9,588 bases of DNA from positions 1 to 9,588 of the forward strand of contig CAYGZL010000097.1 in the NCBI GenBank assembly GCA_964354345.1, given 5' to 3'. Positions 1 through 6,306 of this stretch are shown here, piece by piece. A program made the translations under genes and the position numbers. This DNA comes from CAYGZL01 sp964354345. Its GTDB lineage: Bacteria; Chloroflexota; Anaerolineae; Anaerolineales; UBA4823. The notes below the pieces were generated by a model. It worked only from the letters and a program-made list of their open reading frames with translations. It was not told where the DNA came from and did not search any database. Position 1 is the stretch's first letter, and every line of letters starts with the position of its first letter.

Positions 1-29
1 GGTGGGGTCTGAAAGAAGGGGATGGATTT

Positions 30-866
30 TCATATGTTTGGCTGGCAGGTCGGGCAAAAATACACTGCGCCACCCAGGTATGTGGCTTTCTCGATGGGCA
101 TCATGCAGGCAGGGCAAGGTTCACCCACGACTTTACTATACAGAATGCGCGAGTAACCGCCGGGAGCATCATACAGATCGTAATCGCTGTTACGACCTCC
201 CCTGGCGACCATTTCCAGGAGGGTGGTACGAATGGCGGTGTGGAGTGCCTGCTGCTCAAGATCTGATAGTGTGACAGCCCGTCGCCGGGGGTGAATCCGG
301 GCATGCCACAGGATGTCCTGCAGGCAGCCGTTGCCAACGCCTGAGACACCCGGCTTGCTGATCATGAAATACTTGACGCTGCGGGAATCATCCGGCGACA
401 GAGCAGCAAACAGTCCGTGGAAATAGTCCAGGCTGAAGGCTTCGGAGAGGGGCGAGGGGTTGCGCAGGTTGATATAGGGATGTTTATGTAGCTCAGCCTT
501 TTCCCACAGGAAGGCAGATCCCCAACCCTGGACGGTGACAGTCAGGAAGGTATCATCGCTGAAGTGGAAATATAGCTGGTACTTCCTGGGCAGGGTCGTG
601 GCGTTGCGGTGATAGACGATCCGCTCGCCACCGCCGCCCAGGATCAGGATGTACTCAGGTTCGACTGCGACCAGGATCAGCGGTCCATTCACCGTCGCTT
701 CACCAATCGTTTTCCCCGGGAGGATGCTGGCGTACTCCTCGGGTGGGCGGTTATAAAAGGCGAATTTGTGGGGCGAGTTGCCGCGGTTGCCATCCGCGAT
801 GGTCTTCCCTTGAAGCCCATTATTCATTTGCCGGGCGATGGTCGTAGCTTCGGGTAGCTCAATCAT
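30..866 (-). CDS. Fpg/Nei-family DNA glycosylase-like protein, MIELPE clade (endonuclease VIII-like)
   Basis: This 278-residue protein has the full Fpg/Nei layout. The N-terminal strand begins MIELPEA. A helix-two-turn-helix region carries GVGN (Asn179) and then ILWHARIHP. The C-terminal zinc finger is Cys251-x2-Cys254-x16-Cys271-x2-Cys274. Canonical members excise oxidised bases using the amine of Pro2 as nucleophile and Glu3 as acid. Glu3 and Glu6 are kept here, but Pro2 is Ile. The usual G-K-[YW] lysine is replaced (Asn60-Gly61-Pro62), the LGM motif is absent, and the zinc-finger arginine position is Gly266. The start is secure: AGGAG lies 6 nt before ATG. It is the last gene of the minus-strand operon, 64 bp after its distant relative. 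I recall similar MIELPE/MLELPE proteins annotated as endonuclease VIII in Firmicutes and Bacteroidetes. Family membership is firm; glycosylase activity is doubtful. Confidence 0.85.
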   Translation of the reverse strand: MIELPEATTIARQMNNGLQGKTIADGNRGNSPHKFAFYNRPPEEYASILPGKTIGEATVNGPLILVAVEPEYILILGGGGERIVYHRNATTLPRKYQLYFHFSDDTFLTVTVQGWGSAFLWEKAELHKHPYINLRNPSPLSEAFSLDYFHGLFAALSPDDSRSVKYFMISKPGVSGVGNGCLQDILWHARIHPRRRAVTLSDLEQQALHTAIRTTLLEMVARGGRNSDYDLYDAPGGYSRILYSKVVGEPCPACMMPIEKATYLGGAVYFCPTCQPNI

Positions 867-930
867 GATTAACTCCTGATCAATACCATACGGGAGGCTG
901 TTCGGTCAGGTTACCATTATATATTATTAC

Positions 931-1746
931 TTAAATCCTCTGGCATTGAGGACACACAAAGCTGCTGGTGCTACCCGTTTTTATTTTTTGAATGATTGTA
1001 CCGCATTGAGGGCATGCCTGTCCTTCTTTATAAGCGATCAACAGGTCAGTCATCCCGAAGGAGCCTTTCTGACCATAGAGATCTTGTTCGTAGGCGAATC
1101 CGCCCTTGTCGATGCTTAACTGTAAACGATGATGGATGGCTGCGGAGAGGGCCGCGATCTCAAACCTGGTGAGGGTTTGGATGGTGCGCAGGGGGTGCAA
1201 GCGCGCCTCGAACAGGATATCGTGGATATAGAAGTTGCCTAAACCGGCGATGTTGTCCTGGTCAAGCAGGAAGCTCTTGAGCTGACCACGCCGACCTGTG
1301 AGCAAGGTAGATAATCCTTCGTCGTTCAAGTCAATCGCATTCGGTCCAAGACCGGAGGTCATGGAATGGCTGGCAAGTTCGGGGGTATAATGCGCGTAGC
1401 CGAACCACCAGAAGTTGATTGCCAGGCAAGAGCCTGGTCCACCATCGCCGTTGGTCAGGTCGAAGATCAGGCGGCGTTTCTCGGGCAAGGAGGCGCGGGT
1501 AACGAGCAGGATTTCACCGCCCATGCCCAGGCAAAGCAGCAGCCAGCCGCGATCCGTTTCTACCATGATCCACTTGCCGTGGTAGCTGACCTGTGTGAGG
1601 CGCGCTCCAACCAGAGCGCTGGTGAATGCGTCAACAGAGAGGTTAAGGCACTTGGGTTGGAGAATTTCCACAAAGGAGATCGTTTTATTTACGAGTTCAG
1701 TTTTCATCTGCTGAGAGATGAGGTAAATTTCTGGGAGTTCTGCCAT
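931..1746 (-). CDS. Fpg/Nei-family DNA glycosylase-like protein, MAELPE clade
   Basis: This 271-residue Fpg/Nei-family protein is clearly different from the one after it. It begins MAELPEI, so Ala takes the place of the catalytic Pro2, while Glu3 and Glu6 are kept. Unlike its neighbour it keeps the active-site lysine (HGKW, Lys58) and the LGM loop (residues 73-75). It also keeps Asn171 in GLGN, followed by ILFEARLHP. The zinc finger is Cys245-x2-Cys248-x16-Cys265-x2-Cys268. The arginine usually found five residues before the third zinc cysteine is Thr260. The start at 1746 is chosen because AGAGGA sits 6 nt upstream and it aligns with the family N-terminus. A longer reading back to 1908 only runs through the DinB remnant. 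Removal of Met before Ala is expected, leaving an alpha-amine that could still act as nucleophile, as Val2 does in NEIL3. A base-excision repair role on an unknown lesion is inferred. Confidence 0.88.
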   Translation of the reverse strand: MAELPEIYLISQQMKTELVNKTISFVEILQPKCLNLSVDAFTSALVGARLTQVSYHGKWIMVETDRGWLLLCLGMGGEILLVTRASLPEKRRLIFDLTNGDGGPGSCLAINFWWFGYAHYTPELASHSMTSGLGPNAIDLNDEGLSTLLTGRRGQLKSFLLDQDNIAGLGNFYIHDILFEARLHPLRTIQTLTRFEIAALSAAIHHRLQLSIDKGGFAYEQDLYGQKGSFGMTDLLIAYKEGQACPQCGTIIQKIKTGSTSSFVCPQCQRI

Positions 1747-1774
1747 ATGATCCTCTTTCTTTAATTTGTCGATC

Positions 1775-2239
1775 TCAGGTTGACATCTGATGGCGGATTG
1801 CCTGAGCCTGGCGGATATGGTGCAGGTCGTGCTGCGCCAATCCCTGGAGAATCCCACCGACAATGCCCTGCCCAAAGTCGACCTGACTCGTGTCGCGGTG
1901 TAACTCATTGGCGGTGATACCCATTGCTAACTTCCAGATCGGGGTGAAGCGCAGACCAGGCAATCAGGATCGTTTCCAGATCAGTTGTCGGTCGACTGCC
2001 TCCCGCGGCGTATCCCGGACGGTCATCCAGGAACGCCGGTATCAGACCAAGGGCACACCAGGGTGCGTCGTCGCGCAAGATCCAACAATGGAGGTATAAA
2101 TCTTCGGCGAAAACCAGGTGGCGGATATTCGCTCAAGCTGGCTGGCTGGCACAGGCTGGCGAAGCTCAGTCGCTGTCCGCCAGCCTACAACTGCACCGCC
2201 ATTTTCGAACAGCCACTCAATGAACTGCTCATGATTCAT
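1775..2239 (-). pseudogene. DinB-family protein gene with two compensating single-base frameshifts
   Basis: Three consecutive pieces together make one DinB/DUF664-like four-helix protein of about 154 residues. Piece one (from ATG at 2239, GGAG 10 nt upstream) begins MNHEQFIEWLF and runs to PVPASQLE. Piece two, in another frame (about 2132-1940, open until a stop at 1905), contains IRHLVFAEDLYLH and later IPAFLDDRPGY. Piece three returns to the first frame (about 1940-1775), contains HDLHHIRQAQ and ends at a normal stop. The first and third pieces are in the same frame, so the shifts cancel: one base is missing near 2131 and one extra lies near 1940. The conserved DinB metal-ligand histidines appear to be present (HLVF and HDLHH). 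Family members are metal-dependent thiol-transferase-like enzymes, often stress-linked. It sits in line with the operon, 19 bp after DUF5680 and 28 bp before the MAELPE protein. It is either a recent pseudogene or an intact gene with two sequence errors. Confidence 0.75.
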
Positions 2240-2258
2240 TTACATTTTTCTCCACGTT

Positions 2259-2726
2259 TTATTTGATCAAACCACCATGATATACGAGTTCATACACCCT
2301 GACTCCAGCGCGAGTAATCCATTCTTTGCCTGTGAATGAAGTGAAATCACCCTGGCTGGTGTCGGTGTATACCCCGTCAGCAGCGGTATGTTGAAAACCA
2401 CCCAGGAAACGTCCTTCCTGGTAAAGCAGAGTCAGGCTTTCCTTGATGATCTGCCCGGCTTCAGCAGCGGTGATGAGCGTGGATTCCAGGATACGACCAT
2501 AGTAGTTCATTGCCCACACGGGTTGATCTGCGTGGTAAACGACTTCCTCGCCGATGAAGTCTGCGCTGCCATAATAGCTATCGAGATAGGCAAAAGGGGG
2601 ATCGTGATATTCAAGATCGTGTGAACCTGGTCGATGGGACAGGCTTTTGGCGCCACTGCCAACATAAGTGGCGGCTTTCGCGCGAATGATGAAGGCCTCT
2701 AATTCAACCAGTGTGAAATTCGACAT
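2259..2726 (-). CDS. DUF5680 domain-containing protein
   Basis: This 155-residue soluble protein matches the DUF5680 pattern along its whole length. It begins FTLVELEAFIIRAKAATYVG, followed by GSHDLEYHDPPFAYLDSYYG, then GEEVVYHADQPVWAMNYYGR. It ends in a YTDTSQGDFTSFTGKEWI segment. The family has no established biochemical role that I know of. It occurs as a stand-alone protein or attached to helix-turn-helix regulators; no DNA-binding domain is present here. Three in-frame ATGs (2738, 2732, 2726) compete. I chose 2726 because GGAG at 2736-2733 lies 6 nt before it. The second ATG overlaps the stop of the preceding gene as ATGA. Either way, translation is very likely coupled to the upstream C39-like gene. 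The aromatic, Gly-rich core suggests a small ligand-binding or enzyme fold, which is only an inference. Confidence 0.8.
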   Translation of the reverse strand: MSNFTLVELEAFIIRAKAATYVGSGAKSLSHRPGSHDLEYHDPPFAYLDSYYGSADFIGEEVVYHADQPVWAMNYYGRILESTLITAAEAGQIIKESLTLLYQEGRFLGGFQHTAADGVYTDTSQGDFTSFTGKEWITRAGVRVYELVYHGGLIK

Positions 2727-2728
2727 AT

Positions 2729-3913
2729 TCATCTCCATTTTGTTAACGCCTGTTCGATGTAATGAGCGGCTTGATCATCTTTATCCTGCGCTGCTAATAT
2801 AACTGGCACCATCTGGCGCCGAATGGCAGGATCGGCAAGTTTCTGGAACGCAGCGGGGTTTCCATTGCCGCCGGCCAGGTCCCACAATTTCCACATCAAT
2901 TCATGTTCCCCCGCGTAGCAGGCGGCAGCGTGGTATAAATTTTCAGCCATTCCATAATGGCTGAAATCAGGATTTGCCGCCTCAATCAAAAACTGTGAGC
3001 CATACCAACGCGCCTCAGCAATCGCTCCAACGGCTGATTCATGGACGCTGTGACGCTGAAGTAAGATGGCTTCGTCGTTTGTGGAGAAATCCTCGTCACG
3101 CAGCAAATGGCGGGCCCAGGCAGCATAGGCCGCGAGACCGTTATGACGTTGGCGATACCATTCGGGCGCTTCCGGTTCGGGTCTCACCAGTGGGGTGCGT
3201 GTCACCTGCAACATCCATTGGAGAGCCTGACGATAGACTTCCTTGAAGGGCGGCTTATCCTGCTTCTCACCGATGATCAGCAGACAGAGGGTGTCCTTTA
3301 GCCAATCCCGCTTGCGGAATTGACCTTCAGGTTCAAATTCCAGACCTTGACCAAACAGTGGGTTGTTTTGAAAGAAATTCCAACCGATGAGAACCTCTCC
3401 GCCTTCATCGTAACCGGTAATCAGGCAGGATTCGGGTGGTCCGATCACGCCATACGCCAGGATGGGCATACCTTTATGAAGGCTATCCAGGATGGGTTGC
3501 AGGAAACGCTCACGATCCGTGGGCTCCTGACTGCCTTCTGCTTTGGTAATCCATTCACACGCGTACCCTAACGCCGCAAAGGCGTGGCTTTCGGGCGCGC
3601 TGGGATCAGCGGACATGTAGAAGATGGCTGGATTATCTTCCTGCCAACCTTCTTTCCAGGAAAAGTAGGCTGCTGCGCCGGTCACGCCGACCAGGAAAGC
3701 GTACGTGCAGAAGATCTTACAATTCGGATTTTGGATCAGGCAATGTTTACAGCCATAGTCTGTCTCGACCAGGTATTCCAGGATGGCGCGCAGGCACGAG
3801 GGAAGAATGATATCTTCCGGGCAGCGTGGCCCACCTTCATAGAAATTAACCCGGGGTACTCCTGTAAGCACCAGGCGTGACGGATTTGGGGATAAAGAAG
3901 CATGTTTCTTCAT
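2729..3913 (-). CDS. C39-like (BtrH N-terminal/papain-fold) uncharacterised protein
   Basis: This 394-residue protein resembles a family of uncharacterised C39-peptidase-like proteins. The N-terminal half has the papain-like pattern ILPSCLRAILEYL (Cys40 at the catalytic-cysteine position) and a later ESCLITGYDEGGEVLIGWN segment (about residues 161-179). In active C39 enzymes a histidine precedes V-x-GYD. Here that place is Ser-Cys, so the protease triad looks incomplete. Between them is a dense cysteine group: Cys55-x2-Cys58-x6-Cys65-x3-Cys69. The C-terminal half (about 215-394) is helical and Ala/Trp-rich, with no motif I can name. No signal peptide or membrane segment is evident. The start at 3913 is preferred because AAAGGA lies 10 nt upstream; an ATG at 3949 has no ribosome site. 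It is the first gene of the minus-strand operon. Amide-bond chemistry or peptide binding is possible but unproven. Confidence 0.65.
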   Translation of the reverse strand: MKKHASLSPNPSRLVLTGVPRVNFYEGGPRCPEDIILPSCLRAILEYLVETDYGCKHCLIQNPNCKIFCTYAFLVGVTGAAAYFSWKEGWQEDNPAIFYMSADPSAPESHAFAALGYACEWITKAEGSQEPTDRERFLQPILDSLHKGMPILAYGVIGPPESCLITGYDEGGEVLIGWNFFQNNPLFGQGLEFEPEGQFRKRDWLKDTLCLLIIGEKQDKPPFKEVYRQALQWMLQVTRTPLVRPEPEAPEWYRQRHNGLAAYAAWARHLLRDEDFSTNDEAILLQRHSVHESAVGAIAEARWYGSQFLIEAANPDFSHYGMAENLYHAAACYAGEHELMWKLWDLAGGNGNPAAFQKLADPAIRRQMVPVILAAQDKDDQAAHYIEQALTKWR

Positions 3914-3979
3914 AGATGCGCATTCCTTTAAAGTACATGCAATATTCATGGTGACTCGCTTTGCTCCCGATTTTTCACG

Positions 3980-4008
3980 ATCATAGCACTATTGTTCTAA
4001 TCAGTCAA
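3980..4008 (-). promoter_or_regulatory. Sigma70-type promoter of the minus-strand operon
   Basis: On the minus strand, TTGACT (4008-4003) and TATGAT (3985-3980) are separated by exactly 17 bp, and TG precedes the -10 by one base (extended -10). Both hexamers match consensus at 5 of 6 positions. Transcription would start near 3973, about 60 nt before the chosen ATG at 3913. Confidence 0.75.
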
Positions 4009-4017
4009 GGAATACTA

Positions 4018-4046
4018 TTGGGAGAGAGTTGAGTCTGGAGTAAAAT
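4018..4046 (+). promoter_or_regulatory. Sigma70-type promoter of the serine hydrolase gene
   Basis: TTGGGA (4018-4023) and TAAAAT (4041-4046) are separated by 17 bp, matching consensus at 4 and 5 of 6 positions. The predicted start near 4053 lies inside the 17-bp palindrome. It is downstream of the in-frame ATG at 4047, which supports translation from 4077 instead. Confidence 0.6.
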
Positions 4047-4050
4047 ATGA

Positions 4051-4067
4051 TTCGAATAGTATTCGAA
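4051..4067. promoter_or_regulatory. Perfect 17-bp palindrome, probable operator
   Basis: TTCGAATA-G-TATTCGAA is a perfect inverted repeat with 8-bp arms around one central base. It covers the predicted transcription start of the serine hydrolase gene and ends just before its ribosome-binding site. Its core AATAGTATT recurs, read from the other strand, as AATACTATT at 4011-4019, between the two divergent -35 boxes. A partial core (ACTATT) is also present at 3988-3993. A dimeric repressor covering both promoters is inferred. No regulator gene is visible nearby. Confidence 0.6.
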
Positions 4068-4076
4068 AGGATATTT

Positions 4077-5681
4077 ATGGAAACCCATAACTCACTCGTA
4101 GTAAAAATCGAACAAATTCTAGACCCGCTCTATCCAATGGATCAACCTGGAGCAGCAGTGATTGTTATCAAAGAAGGTGAGGTGCTGTTCCGCAAAGGCT
4201 ATGGCATGGCCAATCTCGAACTGGGAGTGAAGATCGAGCCGCACATGGTTTTTCGGCTGGGATCAATTACCAAACAGTTCACCGCGGTGTGCATCTTGAT
4301 GTTGTACGAACAAGGTAAACTCGATCTTCAGGATGACTTGACGCGCTTCCTGCCAGAATATCCTACCGGTGGGCGGATAATCACTGTAGAGCATCTACTT
4401 ACTCACACCTCTGGGATTAAGAGCTACACCAGCATGCCTGAATGGTTACCCTTGTGGCGCAAGGATATGCCGGTAGAGGAGTTAATAGACCTCTTCAAGG
4501 AGCAACCCTTTGATTTTGAACCTGGTGAGTGTTTCCTGTATAACAATTCGGGGTATATCCTGCTGGGCGCCATCATCGAGGCAATTTCAGGAATGAAGTA
4601 TGCAGACTTTCTGCAAAGTTATTTGTTTGGACCACTGGGGATGACTCATACCTTGTATGACGATCCAGTGAGGATTGTTAAGCATCGGGTAGCCGGTTAC
4701 AGCCTCGGAAAGGATGGTGCGATCAATGCGCCCTACTTAAGCATGACCCAACCTTATGCAGCCGGCTCGCTGGCTTCATCCGTGGATGATCTGGCAACCT
4801 GGGAGGCTGCATTATTGGCTAATGTACTGCTTAAGCCCGAAACTCTCGAATTAGCCTTCCGACCCTTCATACTGAACAACGGTGAGAGCACGGGTTATGG
4901 CTACGGCTGGGGGATCACCAGTCACGCCGGAATGCGGTTCATTGAGCATGGGGGTGGGATAAACGGATTTGCTACGGGTGGGGTGCGTGTGCCTTCCGAG
5001 AAAATCTACGTGGCTGTGCTGACGAATTCTGACGCACCCAGGACCGATCCCAGCCTGTTGGCGGTAAAACTTGCCGCGCTGGTCAGCGGGCATCCGATGA
5101 TTGATCCTACGCCGATTGAATTGCCTGAAGATGCGTTACAGGTTTATGTGGGTATATATCGGGTCAATGATAAGGAGGAACGCATCGTCACCCGACAGGG
5201 GAACCAGTTGTTCTTTCAACGGACTGGCAACAAACGGTTTGAAATTATTCCCATCGCGTCGGATGCCTTTTTTATGCGAGAGACAGCCGACCAGTTTGTT
5301 TTTACACGAGGGGATGATAAAGCCATCACTGGGATTAGAGTTATCCGGCGTGCAAGCCAGGCTGAGTACTCTCTGAAGACCGATAAGCCTTTACCCGGAG
5401 AGAGGCAGGCCATCCCGCTCTCGGTTGAAGCGCTTAAACGTTTGACTGGCGCGTATGAGCTGGCTCCAGGCTACAATATCGAGATCGCATTAACCGGCGA
5501 TCAACTCACAATCCAGCCGCAAGGTCAGGAGAAGCTTCAACTTTTCGCTGAATCTACCGAGTGTTTGTTCGCGCGAGAGGTTGATCTTACCGTCTTATTT
5601 CTATCAAATGAACAAGGCGGGGTGATGGGATGTACCCTTACCCAAGGGGCGCAAACCTTTTCGTTAAGGAAGTTAAAATGA
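4077..5681 (+). CDS. Beta-lactamase-fold (class C/PBP4*-like) serine hydrolase with two C-terminal barrel-like domains
   Basis: This 534-residue penicillin-binding-protein-like hydrolase shows all three active-site motifs: Ser63-Ile-Thr-Lys66, Tyr155-Asn-Asn157, and His291-Gly-Gly293. LLTHTSGI follows the first motif, as is usual. The family includes class C beta-lactamases, D-aminopeptidases and esterases; the true substrate cannot be read from sequence. After the catalytic domain come two segments with the DUF3471-like pattern (L-x-x-Y-x-G-x-Y... and a distal F-x-F/hydrophobic strand), at about 351-425 and 448-533. This makes the protein longer than a bare family member. No signal peptide is present with either start, so it is probably cytoplasmic. 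The start at 4077 is chosen because AAAGGA lies 5 nt upstream and the predicted transcript begins after the alternative ATG at 4047. Its stop overlaps the next start (ATGA), so it is coupled to the flavoprotein gene. Confidence 0.88.
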   Translation: METHNSLVVKIEQILDPLYPMDQPGAAVIVIKEGEVLFRKGYGMANLELGVKIEPHMVFRLGSITKQFTAVCILMLYEQGKLDLQDDLTRFLPEYPTGGRIITVEHLLTHTSGIKSYTSMPEWLPLWRKDMPVEELIDLFKEQPFDFEPGECFLYNNSGYILLGAIIEAISGMKYADFLQSYLFGPLGMTHTLYDDPVRIVKHRVAGYSLGKDGAINAPYLSMTQPYAAGSLASSVDDLATWEAALLANVLLKPETLELAFRPFILNNGESTGYGYGWGITSHAGMRFIEHGGGINGFATGGVRVPSEKIYVAVLTNSDAPRTDPSLLAVKLAALVSGHPMIDPTPIELPEDALQVYVGIYRVNDKEERIVTRQGNQLFFQRTGNKRFEIIPIASDAFFMRETADQFVFTRGDDKAITGIRVIRRASQAEYSLKTDKPLPGERQAIPLSVEALKRLTGAYELAPGYNIEIALTGDQLTIQPQGQEKLQLFAESTECLFAREVDLTVLFLSNEQGGVMGCTLTQGAQTFSLRKLK

Positions 5682-6241
5682 GTAAAAAACTGTTGATTCT
5701 TAAGGGCAGCCCGCGCCAGCGGGGTAACAGCTCCATATTGGCTGACCAGGCGCAGGCAGGCGCGACAGACGCTGGCGCGCTCGTTGAAAGCTTTTTCCTG
5801 CACGGCATGGACATCCGCCCTTGTGATGGGTGTGATTTTTGCCGCGAAACGGGGGTATGTGTGGTCAAGGATGACATGCAAACGCTGTATCCGAAGATAA
5901 TCGGGGCGGATGCGTTGGTTCTGGCCAGTCCAATCTATTGGTTCACCTATAGTGCGCAGTTAAAAATGTGCATTGATCGCTGGTATGCCATATCCAATTA
6001 TAAAAGTGATGCATTCAAAGGCAAACCGATCGGCATCATGCTGACTTATGGCGATACCGATGTTTACACCTCAGGTGCGATCAACGCCATGCATACATTT
6101 GAGACGATGTTTCGTTTCTTGAAATCCGGAAAGATTGCATGGGTGTATGGATCGTTAAGCGAGATTGGGGATGCGCAAAAGAATCCAGAATTGATGGACA
6201 AGGCATATCAACTAGGAAAGAAACTGGTCGAAGCGGGTTAA
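5678..6241 (+). CDS. Flavodoxin-fold NAD(P)H:FMN oxidoreductase with Isf-type cysteine motif
   Basis: This 187-residue protein has the flavodoxin-like fold of NADPH-dependent FMN reductases. Strand one, KLLILKG, leads into the FMN phosphate loop SPRQRGNSS (residues 11-19). LASPIYWFTYSAQLKMCIDR (about 82-101) forms the isoalloxazine-side loop. Between them lies Cys49-x2-Cys52-x2-Cys55-x5-Cys61. That is the compact spacing described for iron-sulfur flavoproteins (Isf) binding a [4Fe-4S] cluster, although many plain flavodoxin-family reductases carry a similar motif. It therefore probably transfers electrons from NAD(P)H through FMN, possibly with an Fe-S centre. The start is supported by AAGGA 7 nt upstream. 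ATGA overlap with the serine hydrolase stop implies coupled translation. What the hydrolase and flavoprotein do together is not evident. Confidence 0.87.
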   Translation: MSKKLLILKGSPRQRGNSSILADQAQAGATDAGALVESFFLHGMDIRPCDGCDFCRETGVCVVKDDMQTLYPKIIGADALVLASPIYWFTYSAQLKMCIDRWYAISNYKSDAFKGKPIGIMLTYGDTDVYTSGAINAMHTFETMFRFLKSGKIAWVYGSLSEIGDAQKNPELMDKAYQLGKKLVEAG

Positions 6242-6261
6242 TCATCAGATCCCGAGAATTG

Positions 6262-6287
6262 TCAATAATTTTCTGCCGTATTATTGA
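6262..6287. repeat. A/T-rich inverted repeat between flavoprotein gene and gpsA
   Basis: TCAATAAT (6262-6269) and ATTATTGA (6280-6287) form perfect 8-bp arms around a 10-nt loop. The stem is A/T-rich and followed by only TTTAT, so it would be a poor terminator. An operator ahead of gpsA, or chance in A/T-rich spacer, is equally possible. Confidence 0.35.
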
Positions 6288-6306
6288 TTTATAGAAATCC
6301 AGTGTT

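Noticed and set aside
1..33. A possible next operon gene starting at 33 on the minus strand (ATGA overlap with the preceding stop)
   Set aside because: Only 11 codons are visible, with no ribosome site and no recognisable sequence.
1747..1908. A 54-residue N-terminal extension of the MAELPE protein starting at 1908
   Set aside because: It overlaps the DinB remnant in another frame, has no family similarity, and the ATG at 1746 has a good ribosome site.
2137..2150. Slippage in the GCTG tandem repeat as cause of the first DinB frameshift
   Set aside because: Restoring one 4-bp unit would leave an in-frame stop at 2135-2133. A single missing base just after GAG (near 2131) fits better.
3314..3880. 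Plus-strand reading frames opposite the C39-like gene
   Set aside because: They are antisense shadows without ribosome sites or family features. The same holds for the open frames opposite 30-866, 1366-1764 and 8598-9113.
4047..4076. Earlier ATG at 4047 for the serine hydrolase
   Set aside because: It has no ribosome site and lies upstream of the predicted transcription start; 4077 has AAAGGA at 5 nt.
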